Shown piece after piece: positions 21,553 through 33,001 of a stretch of DNA of 64,000 bases. The notes under the pieces were generated by a model, which ran no database searches, was not told the DNA's origin, and was given only the letters and a program-made list of their open reading frames with translations. The stretch lies in the NCBI RefSeq assembly GCF_010093535.1, contig NW_022985167.1, positions 1,221,335 through 1,285,334 of the forward strand. Reading direction: 5' to 3'. How positions within the stretch are numbered: position 1 is the first letter of the stretch; each line of letters starts with the position of its first letter. The position numbers and the translations under genes were made by a program. The stretch comes from Lindgomyces ingoldianus. Taxonomy: Eukaryota > Ascomycota > Dothideomycetes > Pleosporales > Lindgomycetaceae.

Positions 21553-22796
21553 TCAGGTATCGGTAGCACGACGAGCTTCAACTAACAATCCGAAGATGTA
21601 ACCGATGATGCGGGAGGCGCGCTTTGCAGACTCTTCGTCAAAGAGCTCGACTTCCGCAACTCGGGTTCGCTTGATTGGCTCTCGCTCTGGCAGAATGGAG
21701 ACCTGGCGACTAACAGGAGGCTATTGGACATGTTTCTTACGTCTCGGGGACACTCGACTACTCACATATGGTACTCCGAGAAGAGTTGATACACCTCCTC
21801 GACTCCAGCGTCCGCCGCAATGTTTGAGACGATGATCCGATTGCGGACGTTGACCTTCCGCTGGGCTGCCTCATATGTTGTGATCTCCTCCAACGTCTGC
21901 TTGATGAGATTATCAAGTTTGGCATAGGCACGCTTCACGAAGTCTTCCTTTTCTAGTTGAGCCTTGTAGCCGTTAGACCCGTTGCCGAAGAGGTACTTCA
22001 TCCACGCATCCAATTCGCCGTAATCATATTCGGCCTTCTCCAGAAGAATGGCGATAGAGGCACGAAGATGGTGAAGAGACGTCGAACCGTCAGTTGCTTC
22101 TGAAGGCGCTGAATTCATCGTCGACATTGCAGACGGGACAGATCCCATCAAGTTTGGCGCTGGCTGTCGGGCTGGGAGGGCCATGATTGTAGCACGGAAT
22201 TCGCTTAGGCTCAGGTCAAAGGTATTTGATGCCGCTAGATTTGTCTTCCGAGAGGCAGCAGCTCGATCTAGCTCTGCTAACATTTGCTTTGGGCTGTCGA
22301 GCTCGGTCCCAATCATTGTGGTCTTTTTGTGAGCAGCAGCTCGATCCAGATCAGCCAACATTTGCTTTGCGTCGTCGAGCCCGGTGGCAACGAATGTCGT
22401 CTTCGAGTTAGAAACAGTTCGATCCATTTCAGCTAGCATCTTCTTGATGTCATCTTCAACACCGTTTTGCGAGCATTTGTGACTTGACTCCGTAGTGGCG
22501 ACCGACGAGGTGTGGATAGGTCCAGGCTTCGACGAATCTGACCTTTGACCGTTTGTGTTCTCCAACATCTTGACTGAACTGTTATCATTCTTGTCAACTG
22601 CTATACTTTCTTTCTTGTTTTGCAGATTTCCGACCACGTGACTTGTGCTAGTAGTCATCGATTTGGTTGGCGGAATCTTGAGATCGCGTTGGCGTGCGAT
22701 TCTTGCAAGGGTATCAACAATACCAGCCTTTTGGCGGCGAACCATGTCCTCGTTATGACCGTACCTGCGCTCATTGAAGACCTGAGGGGAAGCCAT
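21553..22796 (-). CDS. Protein with C-terminal RRM-like fold and internal 26-residue repeats
   Basis: Two exons (21553-21709 and 21766-22796; intron 56 nt) give 395 residues. The start is the first ATG in the frame, MASPQVFNERRYGHNEDMVR; the frame is open further upstream but has no ATG. A GTGAGC donor near 22907 suggests a 5' UTR intron. The first half is polar and disordered and contains three 26-residue repeats built on KQMLAELDRAA. A helical segment precedes the C-terminus (LEKAEYDYGELDAWMKYLFG). The end looks like one RRM: RNRIIVSNIAADAGVEEVYQ supplies the first strand and helix, and the second exon supplies RTRVAEVELFDEESAKRASR. The aromatic RNP residues are weak, so RNA binding is uncertain. 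I do not recognise a named orthologue. Confidence 0.75.
22221..22454 (-). repeat. Three tandem 78-bp coding repeats
   Basis: Three units of exactly 26 codons lie in the RRM-like gene. The cores are KKMLAEMDRTVSNSKTT, KQMLADLDRAAAHKKTT and KQMLAELDRAAASRKTN. The first unit is the most diverged. Each would form an amphipathic helix followed by a basic linker. Confidence 0.85.
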
Positions 22797-23440
22797 GATC
22801 ACAGTGCTCGGTGATGTGGTACGGACCACGGTGAAATGCACAAAACTTTGCCTATATTGAATCCATTCATCATGCTGTTTATATACTTGATAGGGCTGAG
22901 GGCTCACCTTTATGATAACTTTGGGTTCGTGTGCAGAGCGGGCCTTGAATGAGGGGAGGAGTTGGTGATAGTCAGGATCGCGGGTCGAGTAATTTGAACG
23001 AGTGTAAGCACAAGAGTGGCCCAGCACCTAGTTTGGTGCTTTGGGAAAGAGCGGTGGAGGGAGTGAGAGAGACATGACCGCGTCACCCGTCCATGGAGTG
23101 CAAACAAAAGAGCGAAAAGTTTTGCTAGTGAATGACTCTAAAGGGACACCTTGCCTAGGATAGTAGAGAAGAAGAACTGAGAAATTGAGATTATGAAGAG
23201 GTGGAACCTTGTGCTTAGGTTCGGAATCTCCAAAGCTGGAAAACGTAGCTAGTACGTTCCGCTTACCTCTCCGTATATCGAAACCTCCCCAGATCCTAAA
23301 CTAGGTCGTAGAGGCGCGAGATGGAGCACTTCCATGTCCAAGATTTGTAGTCCACAGAGTGTTTCTCCAAGAATGATAATACTACAGGGAGTTACTACTG
23401 GACATCCAATCCACCATACTCCTCTGTAACGCCTCGCTCC
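22797..23440. other. Intergenic, 5' region of the RRM-like gene
   Basis: This region probably includes a 5' UTR intron with donor near 22907 and acceptor near 22855 on the minus strand. It also contains the 3' UTR of SHR3. I see no other gene. Confidence 0.4.
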
Positions 23441-24097
23441 TCACTGCTTCTTCTTCCCCGCCTTCTTTTTCTCCTCGGCGAGGCGATCCATCTCAACGAT
23501 CTCGGCCTCCTCTTTCCTGAGCGCATACCACTGCCCCGCCTGCAGCACCAGCACGCCGACCAACACCAACGCTAGGATTGTATTGCTGGCTGCAAACACT
23601 CTCAGCGTATCCTCTCTGCTAATATAATCATCCGGAGAGACCTCATCGCCCTCCATCGGTTCCACATTCCCGTAGATGCCCGCCGTCACAACCTTGAATC
23701 CCTTCACGATGTTCGTGATATACACGGTGACACCCGCCATGTAGAGCACGAGGCTCGCGCCATCAAATAGCATATTTGCTTCCGAGGGTTTGTACAACTT
23801 CGTGATAAAGCCGATCAGCCCGGTGCCGATTGCAATGTGCAGGATGCGCGAGATGATCGGGGGAGATGCGTAGAGGAATTTGATGTGGTCTTCCAGGATC
23901 CTGAAGTAAGCATCTCGGTCTGAGGGTGTGGTCCAGAGGACATTATAGTCGTAAGGAAAGGAGGAGAAGAGGATGCCAAGGAAGAAACAGGTTGCTAGAG
24001 AAGCCGTTAGCTAGGTGGTCCGAGGGATAAAATGAGGCGCAAGTGGGGGATTACGGCCGATGATTAGGAACGTCGCAAAAGAAGTTGTTTTCGCCAT
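23441..24097 (-). CDS. shr3: Shr3, ER packaging chaperone for amino acid permeases
   Basis: Two exons (23441-23994 and 24055-24097; intron 60 nt) encode 198 residues. The N-terminus reads MAKTTSFATFLIIG, continuing after splicing as FFLGILFSSFPYDYNVLW, the characteristic Shr3 opening. Four hydrophobic spans follow (LIIG-FFLGILF, ISRILHIAIGTGLIGFI, LFDGASLVLYMAGVTVYI, ILALVLVGVLVLQAGQWY). The cytosolic tail is very basic and ends KKKAGKKKQ, a COPI-type lysine signal environment. Shr3 prevents aggregation of amino acid permeases in the ER membrane so they can enter COPII vesicles. The length is usual for the family. Confidence 0.93.
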
Positions 24098-24719
24098 TTT
24101 GCGAAGTAGGTTTGCGATATTTCTCAGGGTCAGGGTCTTCCGGCGACGAGAGAGGGTATTTGTAATAAGTTCAAGATTTGGTCGGAGGTGCAAGGTGCGC
24201 AGAGCTGATGATGTTTCGCCGCGCTTATCGGCCAAACACACAAACGCGAAGTATTACGGATGCGCGTAGGCCTTTTGGGGAAGGTGGAAGTCGTGTGGCT
24301 TTTACAACTGGCTCGAATCTCTGAGTCGGGTGTCTTCACCTTAAGGAGTAAGAAGAAATAGAGGTAATGGCTCGATTGTGTGGCGACTCGCAGGGCTGCA
24401 TTTCCGCACAACGATGAAATGGACGCGGAGTTCAAGTGATGTTAGGCGTCCTTGGCACCACCGGTCAAGGAGACAGCCAACAATGCAATATTCATTTCTC
24501 ACGACGGAGGCAGCTTGACAGGAGCTAAATTGGAAGGTGATGGATGCATAATTCAACATTGATACCAAGGACGCTTCATGAATCCAATCGCTCTTCGACT
24601 GCAGATAGCAGAGAGCAGTCACATCTTGACATACATCCAACCCAGGATCTCGAAACGCCGTAGCACGCCTTATCCATGAGCCATCATAATCCCCGCCGAA
24701 AATCGTTACCATTGACTCT
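24098..24719. other. Intergenic between SHR3 and MCM7
   Basis: This 622-bp stretch holds the SHR3 promoter and the MCM7 3' UTR. A long frame in the MCM7 sense runs into it only because the last MCM7 intron was read through. I see no other gene. Confidence 0.5.
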
Positions 24720-27370
24720 CTAGAAGTCATTGTCGGCGTCCATATCCTCATCTCCAGCTTCAATGAAGACCAACCTTGTGCCCTCACCAGTCGTTTGCCA
24801 GACCTAATCAGGATGGTCAGCATTCTCGAAACTGCATTCCCTTTCAAAAAGGGATCACTTACGTCTAATAGAGCATACTCATCAATTGCCTGCTCGAACT
24901 GGTCCGCGGTGAAGCCCTTAGCCAGTACCCGTTCCCTAACCCGTCGAAGATCCAACTCGCCTCGAGTTCCGTCCCCAACGGCTGCAGCACCGCTGGCTTC
25001 CATTGTCTTGATAAGATGATAAATCTTGCTGCTCGGTGTGTGATCATCTCTGCGGTTCTCGTCTGCGTACAAGCTAGCCTTGCTGACTTCGACAAGTCTC
25101 AATGCCTCATCTACGTCCTCGGTAATAACCTCGTTCGTAAACCGCAGACGAGCCAAAGCTTGCGAGAGACGTAGAACGCCAAGGAGAGTGCGCGGCGAGG
25201 TGTGAGTGAAGGCCTTCTTTGAACCTTCGTCTCGCTTCTGCTGCTGTCGCATCCGCACGTAGGCACCGACCATGTAGTCCGAGACCTCCTTGGGAACCGT
25301 TGGCCTGTAGGATCTTGCACGGGCTACCCACTGCCGTACCTCGGCAGGAGAGAACACAATGCCTCCAGGGGCTTCAGGATGAGCGTTGTGCATGTGGACA
25401 TGCGTGACATGGCGAGCAAGCTCTTCGTCAGAATCTCGTGAAGGGGTATCTAGGATGAGGAAGAGGACATCGAAACGTGAGAGCAGTGCTGCGGGGAGGT
25501 TGATGTTTTCAACTGGAGAAATCCGAGGATTGTAGCGTCCGTACAGAGGGTTTGCGGCTGCGAGGATGGATGTACGGGCATTTAGGGTAGTCGTGATACC
25601 GGCCTTGCTAATTGAAATGGTCTGCTGCTCCATAACTTCGTGGATAGCCGTACGGTCGCCGTCATCCATCTTGTCGAACTCGTCGATACAGCACATGCCG
25701 TTGTCGGCCAACACAAGAGCACCACCTTCAAGGACCATTTCGTCCGTGACTGGATCACGCATCACAGCAGCAGTGAGGCCGACACCACTGCTACCACGAC
25801 CGGTAGTGTAGACACCGCGAGGCGCAACTTTGGTAATATACTTGAGAAGCTGGGATTTGGCAACACCAGGATCACCCATCAAGCAAACGTTGATGTCACC
25901 ACGAATGCGCATACCATCACCAACCTCCTTCGTGACTCCGCCAATGAGCTGTAAAAGCAGGGCTTTCTTTACATCAACATGACCGAAGATTTCGGGTGCG
26001 ATGGACCGTGAAAGATATTCGTATAGTTGGCCGGTCCTCTCGAGCTCATTCATTCGTCGCAATGTAGGCTGGGCAAGAACAATATCGTCATATGCCTTCT
26101 TATGCTGCATCACATACTGAGCTTCCAGGTAAGTATCTGTGAGAAGACCAGCGCGGATGGCTTTGAATCCAGTATATGGGGTAGGAAGGAAAATACCCGC
26201 TACATCAATGACGTCTCCTGGATTGATCTGACGGACCAAAGCGCCGTGGCAATGAATAGATAGTTGCCTAGGGATATGGCCTACTGGAACCTGATCGGCC
26301 ATTTCCTGAATCTTAACCTCTTGGAATGGGAGGAACTTCGATGCGCGAGTCGAAAGAAACAGCTGACCTTTGGTGTTGTTCTTCTTGCACTCATCTGAAG
26401 GACATTCGACCATTGGGGTAAACTGCTTGGTCGTGACAGGTTGGAATATCTCACACCCACAGCGATCACATGAGTAGGCGTTGACTTGAACCGCAGGTTT
26501 GACATCCGAGACTCTAGTTGCAATACCACGGACTGTGATCAGGTGCCCAAGATGCTCGCCGCGTACGTTTCGGACAGCTAAGGCCTTCATGTTGCGCTGG
26601 CTGCTTGCGCCAGATGGTATCCTAGGTTTGAAGTTCAAGGTGTATCGTCGAGTGAGGGCTGGGGGAAATATAGACTCAGGGGGAGGTTGAGCGCCCTCTT
26701 CTCCGCCCTGCTGCTCTTGCACTCTCTCGTTGCGTTTCGATCGCTGGGTCATGATGATATCCAGAACGTCATCTTTGAAACTGTGAAAGTCAGGAACCGT
26801 CAATGTCAGAGGGGGGGTCTCTGATGTTCGTACTTGGGCTCCTTCGTTGGCGGAGGCAACACTCTGTCTACTGCTCTGGAGAAGATTTCGATGTAGTGGT
26901 GCGCATTTCTTTCGATTGAAGCAATTAGCTTATAGTCTGCTTCTTCGCTCGACGCGGCTTTCTCATACTTTGGCACACGTTATTAGTCTAGATTTGTTGG
27001 CTCGAATCGCGGCTGGACTCACTGCTTCCAAATCATTCAGATCAATCACGACTGCGGATCTTGTGCGATCTGCCACCTCCTGTAGCATTTGCATGTACTT
27101 CAGCTTTGAATGACGGCCGCGATCCTGCGTTGCGTCTGGTACAGCATCATCCATCATATCGTACTCGTCACTATCGCCATCGCCGCTGATGTCCAGCCCC
27201 TCGAGCTGTTCCGCAGCTTCGGCGGAAGAAGACTTGAAGTGTTGGAGGAAATCCACAAAGGCAGCTGGCGGTAAAGTCAGATAATCGAGCTTCTGTGACA
27301 AGTGTAGAAGGGCGCGCAAACCTTCCTGCTCCTCGTAGTTCACAAAAGCCGGTACAGTATGAAGCGCCAT
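24720..27370 (-). CDS. mcm7: MCM7, subunit of the replicative helicase
   Basis: Four exons (24720-24803, 24863-26780, 26834-26967, 27023-27370; introns 53-59 nt) encode 827 residues. The N-terminus ([17 protein letters not shown], then [14 protein letters not shown]) is that of Mcm7/Cdc47 rather than other MCMs. A zinc finger is visible as CDRCGCEIF with ECPSDEC further on. The AAA+ core shows Walker [14 protein letters not shown], Walker B CIDEFDKM and the arginine finger LLSRFDVLF. The C-terminus after the last intron reads [17 protein letters not shown] and ends in an acidic tail. MCM2-7 unwinds DNA at replication forks in the nucleus. It diverges from PEX1 across 313 bp. Confidence 0.97.
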
Positions 27371-27683
27371 TGCTTCCCAGATGACAATTCAGCTCGGAGA
27401 AGTCTAGTGCAGCAGTGTGTATCCTTGCGAAAGAACGGAATGGGCGAAGGGGGGTATACAACAGGAATCTTGAGAGAGGTCGGGCTGGGCGTCCTCGGCG
27501 CGTTCGCGTCGCGTCTAAGCAGGGGACGTCAAATGATTGGTCAACATGTCTTCCAGTTCTGCCAGCTGCGACCGCCTGAATTCACTCGAGCTTCGAAGTA
27601 ACGGCCGACAACCTCGGCATGCGGAGCTCAACTGAATTCATTCACCATGCCCCAGCGCTCTTCGTTACTTCCCATTCTCCACC
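27371..27683. promoter_or_regulatory. Shared divergent promoter of MCM7 and PEX1
   Basis: Only 313 bp lie between the two start codons, so regulatory sequence is probably shared. The segment contains ACGCGTT-like stretches (GGCGCGTTCGCGTCGCGTC near 27497) that include MluI-box-like ACGCG on the minus strand. Such boxes drive G1/S genes like MCMs in yeasts; the link here is inference. Confidence 0.45.
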
Positions 27684-30600
27684 ATGGCTCCTGCTGCGAA
27701 GAAGCCTGCAGGGCAGGTCGTCCAGGCTGAAGTAGCTCTCCAGCAATCTCTAAAAAATTGTCTTGTCAATCTACCCTCTTCCTTGGTTTCCATTCTCGTC
27801 AATGCAAATGCGGTATGTTTCTTGTCTGCGACTGTTGAGAGTTAGTGCTGAGGACCCAATGTAGATCGCCCAAAATGTCGTTGTCGAGCTCTCATATCGC
27901 CAGCCTCCCCCGCCCAGCGCCTCGGACTCCAGGAGTACTTCTCCCCAGAGATCCGTGTTCGTAGGCTGGACGGGCATGCAAAGCAAGCGCAAGCTTGCGC
28001 CAGTAGTAGGACGAGAAGGATTAAGCGGCAGTAGAGGCGGCCCCGCCGCAAGAGAGCAGGATATACAAGCAGTAGAAGTGGATGCGACATTCGCTCGACT
28101 AATAGGTCTTATCGAGGGACAGAAGGTTGGGATACTGCTGCATCTAGACCCTCCGCAGGCCCACACCATCAACATTGAGCCCCTGACACCAGTGGACTGG
28201 GAGATGATCGAGTTACACGCTCAATTTCTAGAGCTCAACTTTCTCTCGCAAATACGCGCACTCCCAAATCCCCAAGTCCAGTCCCCGCATCCATTAACTC
28301 TCCATCTGTCTCCGACCACGACGGCGAACATCAACGTGACCTCGGTGGCTCCTGCCCCGCCTACTAGCTCACCGTTCGTAAAAATATCTCCGGATGCGGA
28401 AGTTATTGTTGCCCCCAAGACTCGACAAAAGAGTGAACGCAGTTCAGCACGTGAAAGTCGAAGTGTTGGTGGTGCCTCTAGGAAGAGTGGGAAGAGTACA
28501 GCGAGTACCGTGAGGCGGCGCAGCGGGCGAGATGAGAATCCTAGTCGTGGTGCTGTGTTCCTGCGGGGCGTTGACAAGAGCGTAGCCCTAGATTGGTTTG
28601 ATGAAGAAGACCATGCTGACACGGATGGCCTCAAAGTGTGGGTGGACAAAGATGTTCTTTTAACGAAAGCTCTCAGGGGAGTCACATGGGTATCCGTGGC
28701 AATCATAAAACCAGCAGGACTGCAAGAGCCGATAGACATGTCCAAAGAACAAGAGCAAGAGAAATCAGCCGTTCGAATCATCGCGAAGCTCGGAACATGG
28801 GAAGATGCCCCTGATAGCCGGCATGCTGCATTGTCCACGGATTTGTGTAGAGTCTTGGGATTTGAAGGCTTTGTTGGGGGTCTTGTTCGAATCGAAGGAG
28901 CACCCAGTCAAACACCAAAGCCATCATCCCTGGCTAAATCGCAGGACTCGAAAGAGTCGAAAGAGCAACATATAAAGACCATCAAAATCTTCCCATTCTC
29001 TGCCGGCGTGCAAGCAAACGCTACCCTTAAATTCGGCGGCGAATCCAAACAAGAGCATGAAGATGCAATCCAAAGAATTAAGGCCATGTATGGGAAACGG
29101 AATGGACTCCTGGATGGACCAGTCACAGATGGCATGGTTCTGGTTCCACCAAAGGATCCTGTTCCTGGCTGGCAAGGAGGCATACTAAGATTCGACCCTC
29201 CTCAGTCTCAACCGGGAGTCTCTTGGGTATTATTTCCAGAAAGAAAACCCTCTGTAGAGCTAGCTGCGGAAATATCGAAGCCGTCAGCTTTGCTCAAACC
29301 CTGGCAGCAAGGAGAACCCTTGCCAGCTACGCCTCCGAAGATGGTTGGAATCGACGCTCTCGTAGTTCAGCTACGATCTCATCTTACGCACCAGTCATCT
29401 GTCCTTCTGACTGGTGGTCTCGGGGCTGGAAAGACAACGTGCGCGCAGCTTCTAGCTCACCAATTGCGCACAGAATTCTTATTCAACGCGATCTACTTCC
29501 CCTGCCGTAAACTTGTGACCGACGAGACACGAGTAGCAACTATCAAGGAGACGCTTAATAGGATCTTCGCGTCGGCATCCTGGGGTGCACGGTACGGCGG
29601 AAATGCCGTCGTCATTCTTGATGACCTCGACAGACTCTGCCCAGTAGAAACAGAACTGCAGGTTGGTGGTGAGAATGGACGAAGCCGTCACATCAGTGAA
29701 AGCATTATTTCGATTGTTAGACAGTATTGCTCCATGGATTCTGGTGTGGTACTTCTAGCTACTGCCCAAAGCAAGGAGGCTCTGAACAACGTCATCATTG
29801 GGGGACATGTGGTTCGTGAGATCACCAGCCTGAAAGCTCCAAATAAGGAAGGAAGAAGAAGGGTGCTGGAAATGCTAGCTCACCAAGATGAAAAATCTCA
29901 AAGATCGGAAGAGAAGCTCAACGGCGTTGTCTCGTCTGGTCACGCTTTCCCTCCATCGCCATCAAATAGCCGGCCAAGCACCTCTGGCCATCAAAGCCGA
30001 CCAAGCTCTTCGAGTATCCAGCACAATTCTCAAGTCGAAGAGGACGGATTCGTGGTCGATCCCGCCATCGACTTCCTCGATCTCGCTGGTCAAACTGACG
30101 GCTACATGCCTGGCGACCTTGTACTCCTCACATCGCGAGCCCGCAGCGAATCCCTAATCCGGTCTGTCAGCGCTTCCTCTGCTTCCACATCCATCTTTAT
30201 CACCAGAGAAGACTACACACAGGCCCTCTCCGGCTTCACACCAGCATCCCTCCGCAACGTAACCTTACAGTCGTCCACAACACGCTGGGATTCCATCGGA
30301 GGCCTCCACGCTACGCGCCAAACCCTCCTCGAAACCCTCCAATACCCAACGACATACGCCCCCATCTTCGCCCAATGCCCTCTACGTCTTCGATCTGGAC
30401 TGCTTTTATACGGATATCCTGGGTGCGGCAAAACACTCCTTGCCTCTGCTGTCGCAGGGGAATGCGGGCTCAACTTCATATCTGTCAAAGGACCCGAAAT
30501 CCTTAATAAATACATCGGTGCGTCGGAAAAATCCGTCCGTGACCTCTTCGAGCGAGCTGAGGCCGCCCGTCCTTGTGTCCTCTTCTTCGACGAATTCGAC

Positions 30601-31476
30601 AGCATTGCGCCGAAGCGTGGACACGATAGCACGGGTGTAACGGACCGCGTTGTGAATCAGCTGCTTACGCAGATGGATGGTGCAGAGGGGTTGTCTGGCG
30701 TGTACGTCCTTGCGGCGACAAGCAGACCGGATCTGATCGATCCGGCGTTGCTAAGGCCGGGCCGGTTGGATAAGAGTTTGATATGCGATCTACCGGGCCT
30801 AGAGGAGAGAGTCGACATTCTCGCGGCAGTAACAAGGAAATTGCATCTCGCACCCAGCGTCCTCAGCACAGGACCCTACGGCGAGAATCTTCGAGAAATC
30901 GCAATGAGAACCGAGGGGTATTCAGGTGCGGATCTGCAGGCTGTCGTGTACAATGCACAACTCGAGGCCATCCATGATGTCCTGGGTGACTCTGAACTCG
31001 GCGATCCTACAAGATCCGGCACGAAGAAACCTGCACCTCCAACAGGCGAGAAAAGGGCTGGGAAGGAAAAAGGGGTACCGGAATTTACGCACTTCCGCTT
31101 TGGAGACGATACAGCGACGGAAGAAACAGAGGCCAGGAAAGCTCTGCCTTCTTCCGTGCTCACTGAACGCGCGATTATTGCGAGCAAGATCGCGGCATTG
31201 CAAGCTATCCGCCGGAAACAGAAACAGCTGCAACATCACCGCACTGGCCTGGATGCGCAGGATGTTGGGGAGCAGAAGGATGAAATGGGGAGGTCGGAAC
31301 CGGAGATTCAGTGGAAGCATATTAAGAGCTCGTTGGCGACGACGAGGAGTAGTATTAGTGCGCAGGAGAGGAGGAGGCTGGAGGGTATTTATAGAGAGTT
31401 TGTGGTTGGTAGGAATGGGGATATGCCGAATGGGCAAGGAGGGACGGAGATTGGTGGACGGTCGAGTTTAATGTAG
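27684..31476 (+). CDS. pex1: PEX1, peroxisomal AAA ATPase
   Basis: Two exons (27684-27812 and 27865-31476; intron 52 nt) encode 1246 residues. The N-terminus (LKNCLVNLPSSLVSILVNAN, then VVVELSYRQPPPPSASD) is the Pex1 N-domain. The first ATPase domain starts near residue 557 with Walker A TGGLGAGKTTCAQLL and Walker B VVILDDLDRLC. The second starts near 892 with LYGYPGCGKTLLASAVA, Walker B VLFFDEFDSIAPKRG and the second region of homology VYVLAATSRPDLIDPALLRP. Pex1 and Pex6 form a hexamer that pulls the import receptor Pex5 out of the peroxisome membrane for recycling. The C-terminal tail after the second domain is long and charged. Confidence 0.97.
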
Positions 31477-31722
31477 ATGTAGAATTTGGTAGGTGGAATT
31501 GTAAGGAATTAATGGACGTTGCTTCATTTCTGGTGCTGGGTCATTGTAAAAGATGGGCTTTGGAATTAGTTGAACAGTATTTTATTCCCCTGAAACACTG
31601 TTTCACTAGGTATTGCTATGTCCCGTGAATTGAATCTACTATGACAAGAGCCTGGATTAAGATGTAAACGCCTCCACTATCCCCCGTCCCCTCACTCTCC
31701 CGCTCCCTATCCTCTTCTGTTC

Positions 31723-32435
31723 TTATTTCCCAACCGTCTTCTCAGCAATCTTCCCGGCCGCTTCCTTCGCCTTCAAAGCAGCATCCCGTCCTCCAAAATT
31801 CCAGTACTGCATATACCGGTAACCCTGTGTGAGCTGGGATGCGCAGTTGATGAAGTGGCAGCCGAAGAGGAGGTAATTCCTGGGAGAGACGGCAAGGGCG
31901 TAGCGCATGAAGACAGCGCTGTAGCAGGAGAGGGCGGCGGTCATGCGGCCAGATATACTGAGGTGGTGTAAGTAGGTGGTTATGCATGGGGAATGTATGA
32001 CTGGTTTTGTAGGAACTGGAAACTAGTATTAAAGGGGGGGAGGAGGAGATGTAGAGAGGCAAAGAGATAATATGGAGGGGGCACGTGTAGCCATAGAGGT
32101 CTCGGCGTGCCGCAATTGAACAAAACAGAATACACACATCTCGGGATCCTTCGTCATATCTGCGACCGCCGCAATCGGGATACCGAAATTACTCGCCGGG
32201 CCCCAGAAGTCTGCCACACCATTAGCATTATGCCCCAAATTCCTAGCCCACAAAGCCAATATCCCTCATCCCTCCCATCCTTCTATCGTGGGTGAGCGCG
32301 CCCCGACCAGCATCATCAAGCAAGCTTTCCGACACCGAGAACACAGAAATTGTGGTACGTACGAGTCGAGCAGAAGTAATCGAGGTATTTGTTGGAGCGT
32401 ATTTTCGCATTGAGCGCTCGGGCTGCGGCCGCCAT
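31723..32435 (-). CDS. mpc1: Mitochondrial pyruvate carrier subunit 1
   Basis: Three exons (31723-31957, 32138-32210, 32363-32435) encode 126 residues. The introns of 180 and 152 nt are among the longest in the window. The protein reads MAAAARALNAKIRSNKYLDY, then after splicing HFWGPASNFGIPIAAVADM and MTAALSCYSAVFMRYALAVS, then LLFGCHFINCASQLTQGYRY. These are the conserved MPC1 segments, including the two or three short helices and the NYLL motif region. With an Mpc2/3 partner it carries pyruvate across the inner mitochondrial membrane. Length and motifs are standard. Confidence 0.95.
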
Positions 32436-33001
32436 CTTGAGTCGGGAATGGGGAGTGGAGACGGAGTGGGAGGTGTTGAGAAAAAGGCGGCAATCGTTTC
32501 TTTGGTGTTGAGTCGGAGCCAGAGCCAAGGTCGGGGATTATGGAGCCGCTTTTCGGAATTTAGAATGTGGTCACGTGAGCACCACGTTTGTAAGAAGCGG
32601 AATTACGAATTCTTGAGTCATGTCATTAGAGAATAGTTTGTATACAGAGTTAACCCAAGGGCACTTTAAGCTACGTATGCGTAACTGAAAGCACAGACAG
32701 GCCAGAAAAGCTGAAGGGAACAAGTCACTAGAGTGCAATGTTCGGGCAACAAACGAAAGTAAGAGTGGAACTGCAGCAGGGTTGTACTGGTATCATTGAT
32801 TCGTCCAAGCATTTGCAAGCCTCCATAACCCTACCAAATTCCTTCAGACCTCTCTTGAATTTCGACCTAGTGTCTTCTGCTCTCGGCCTTCTGAGCCACC
32901 TTTTATTTGACCATTCAACTTCCAATACCCAAGCTCGCCCAGTTCATGTAACTGGATGTGATGACATAATGAGATGCAATCTGCACGTACAAGTGCCCCA
33001 T
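32436..33001. other. Intergenic between MPC1 and SmB
   Basis: This 566-bp stretch holds the MPC1 promoter and the SmB 3' UTR. The minus-strand frame upstream of the MPC1 ATG is open but lacks family resemblance. I see no other gene. Confidence 0.45.

Noticed and set aside
22797..23027. N-terminal extension of the RRM-like protein
   Set aside because: The upstream frame contains no ATG (it opens with CTG), and a splice donor near 22907 suggests a leader intron.
24341..24719. Apparent C-terminal extension of MCM7
   Set aside because: It results from reading through the last intron; splicing at 24804-24862 gives the conserved MCM7 end and a stop at 24720.
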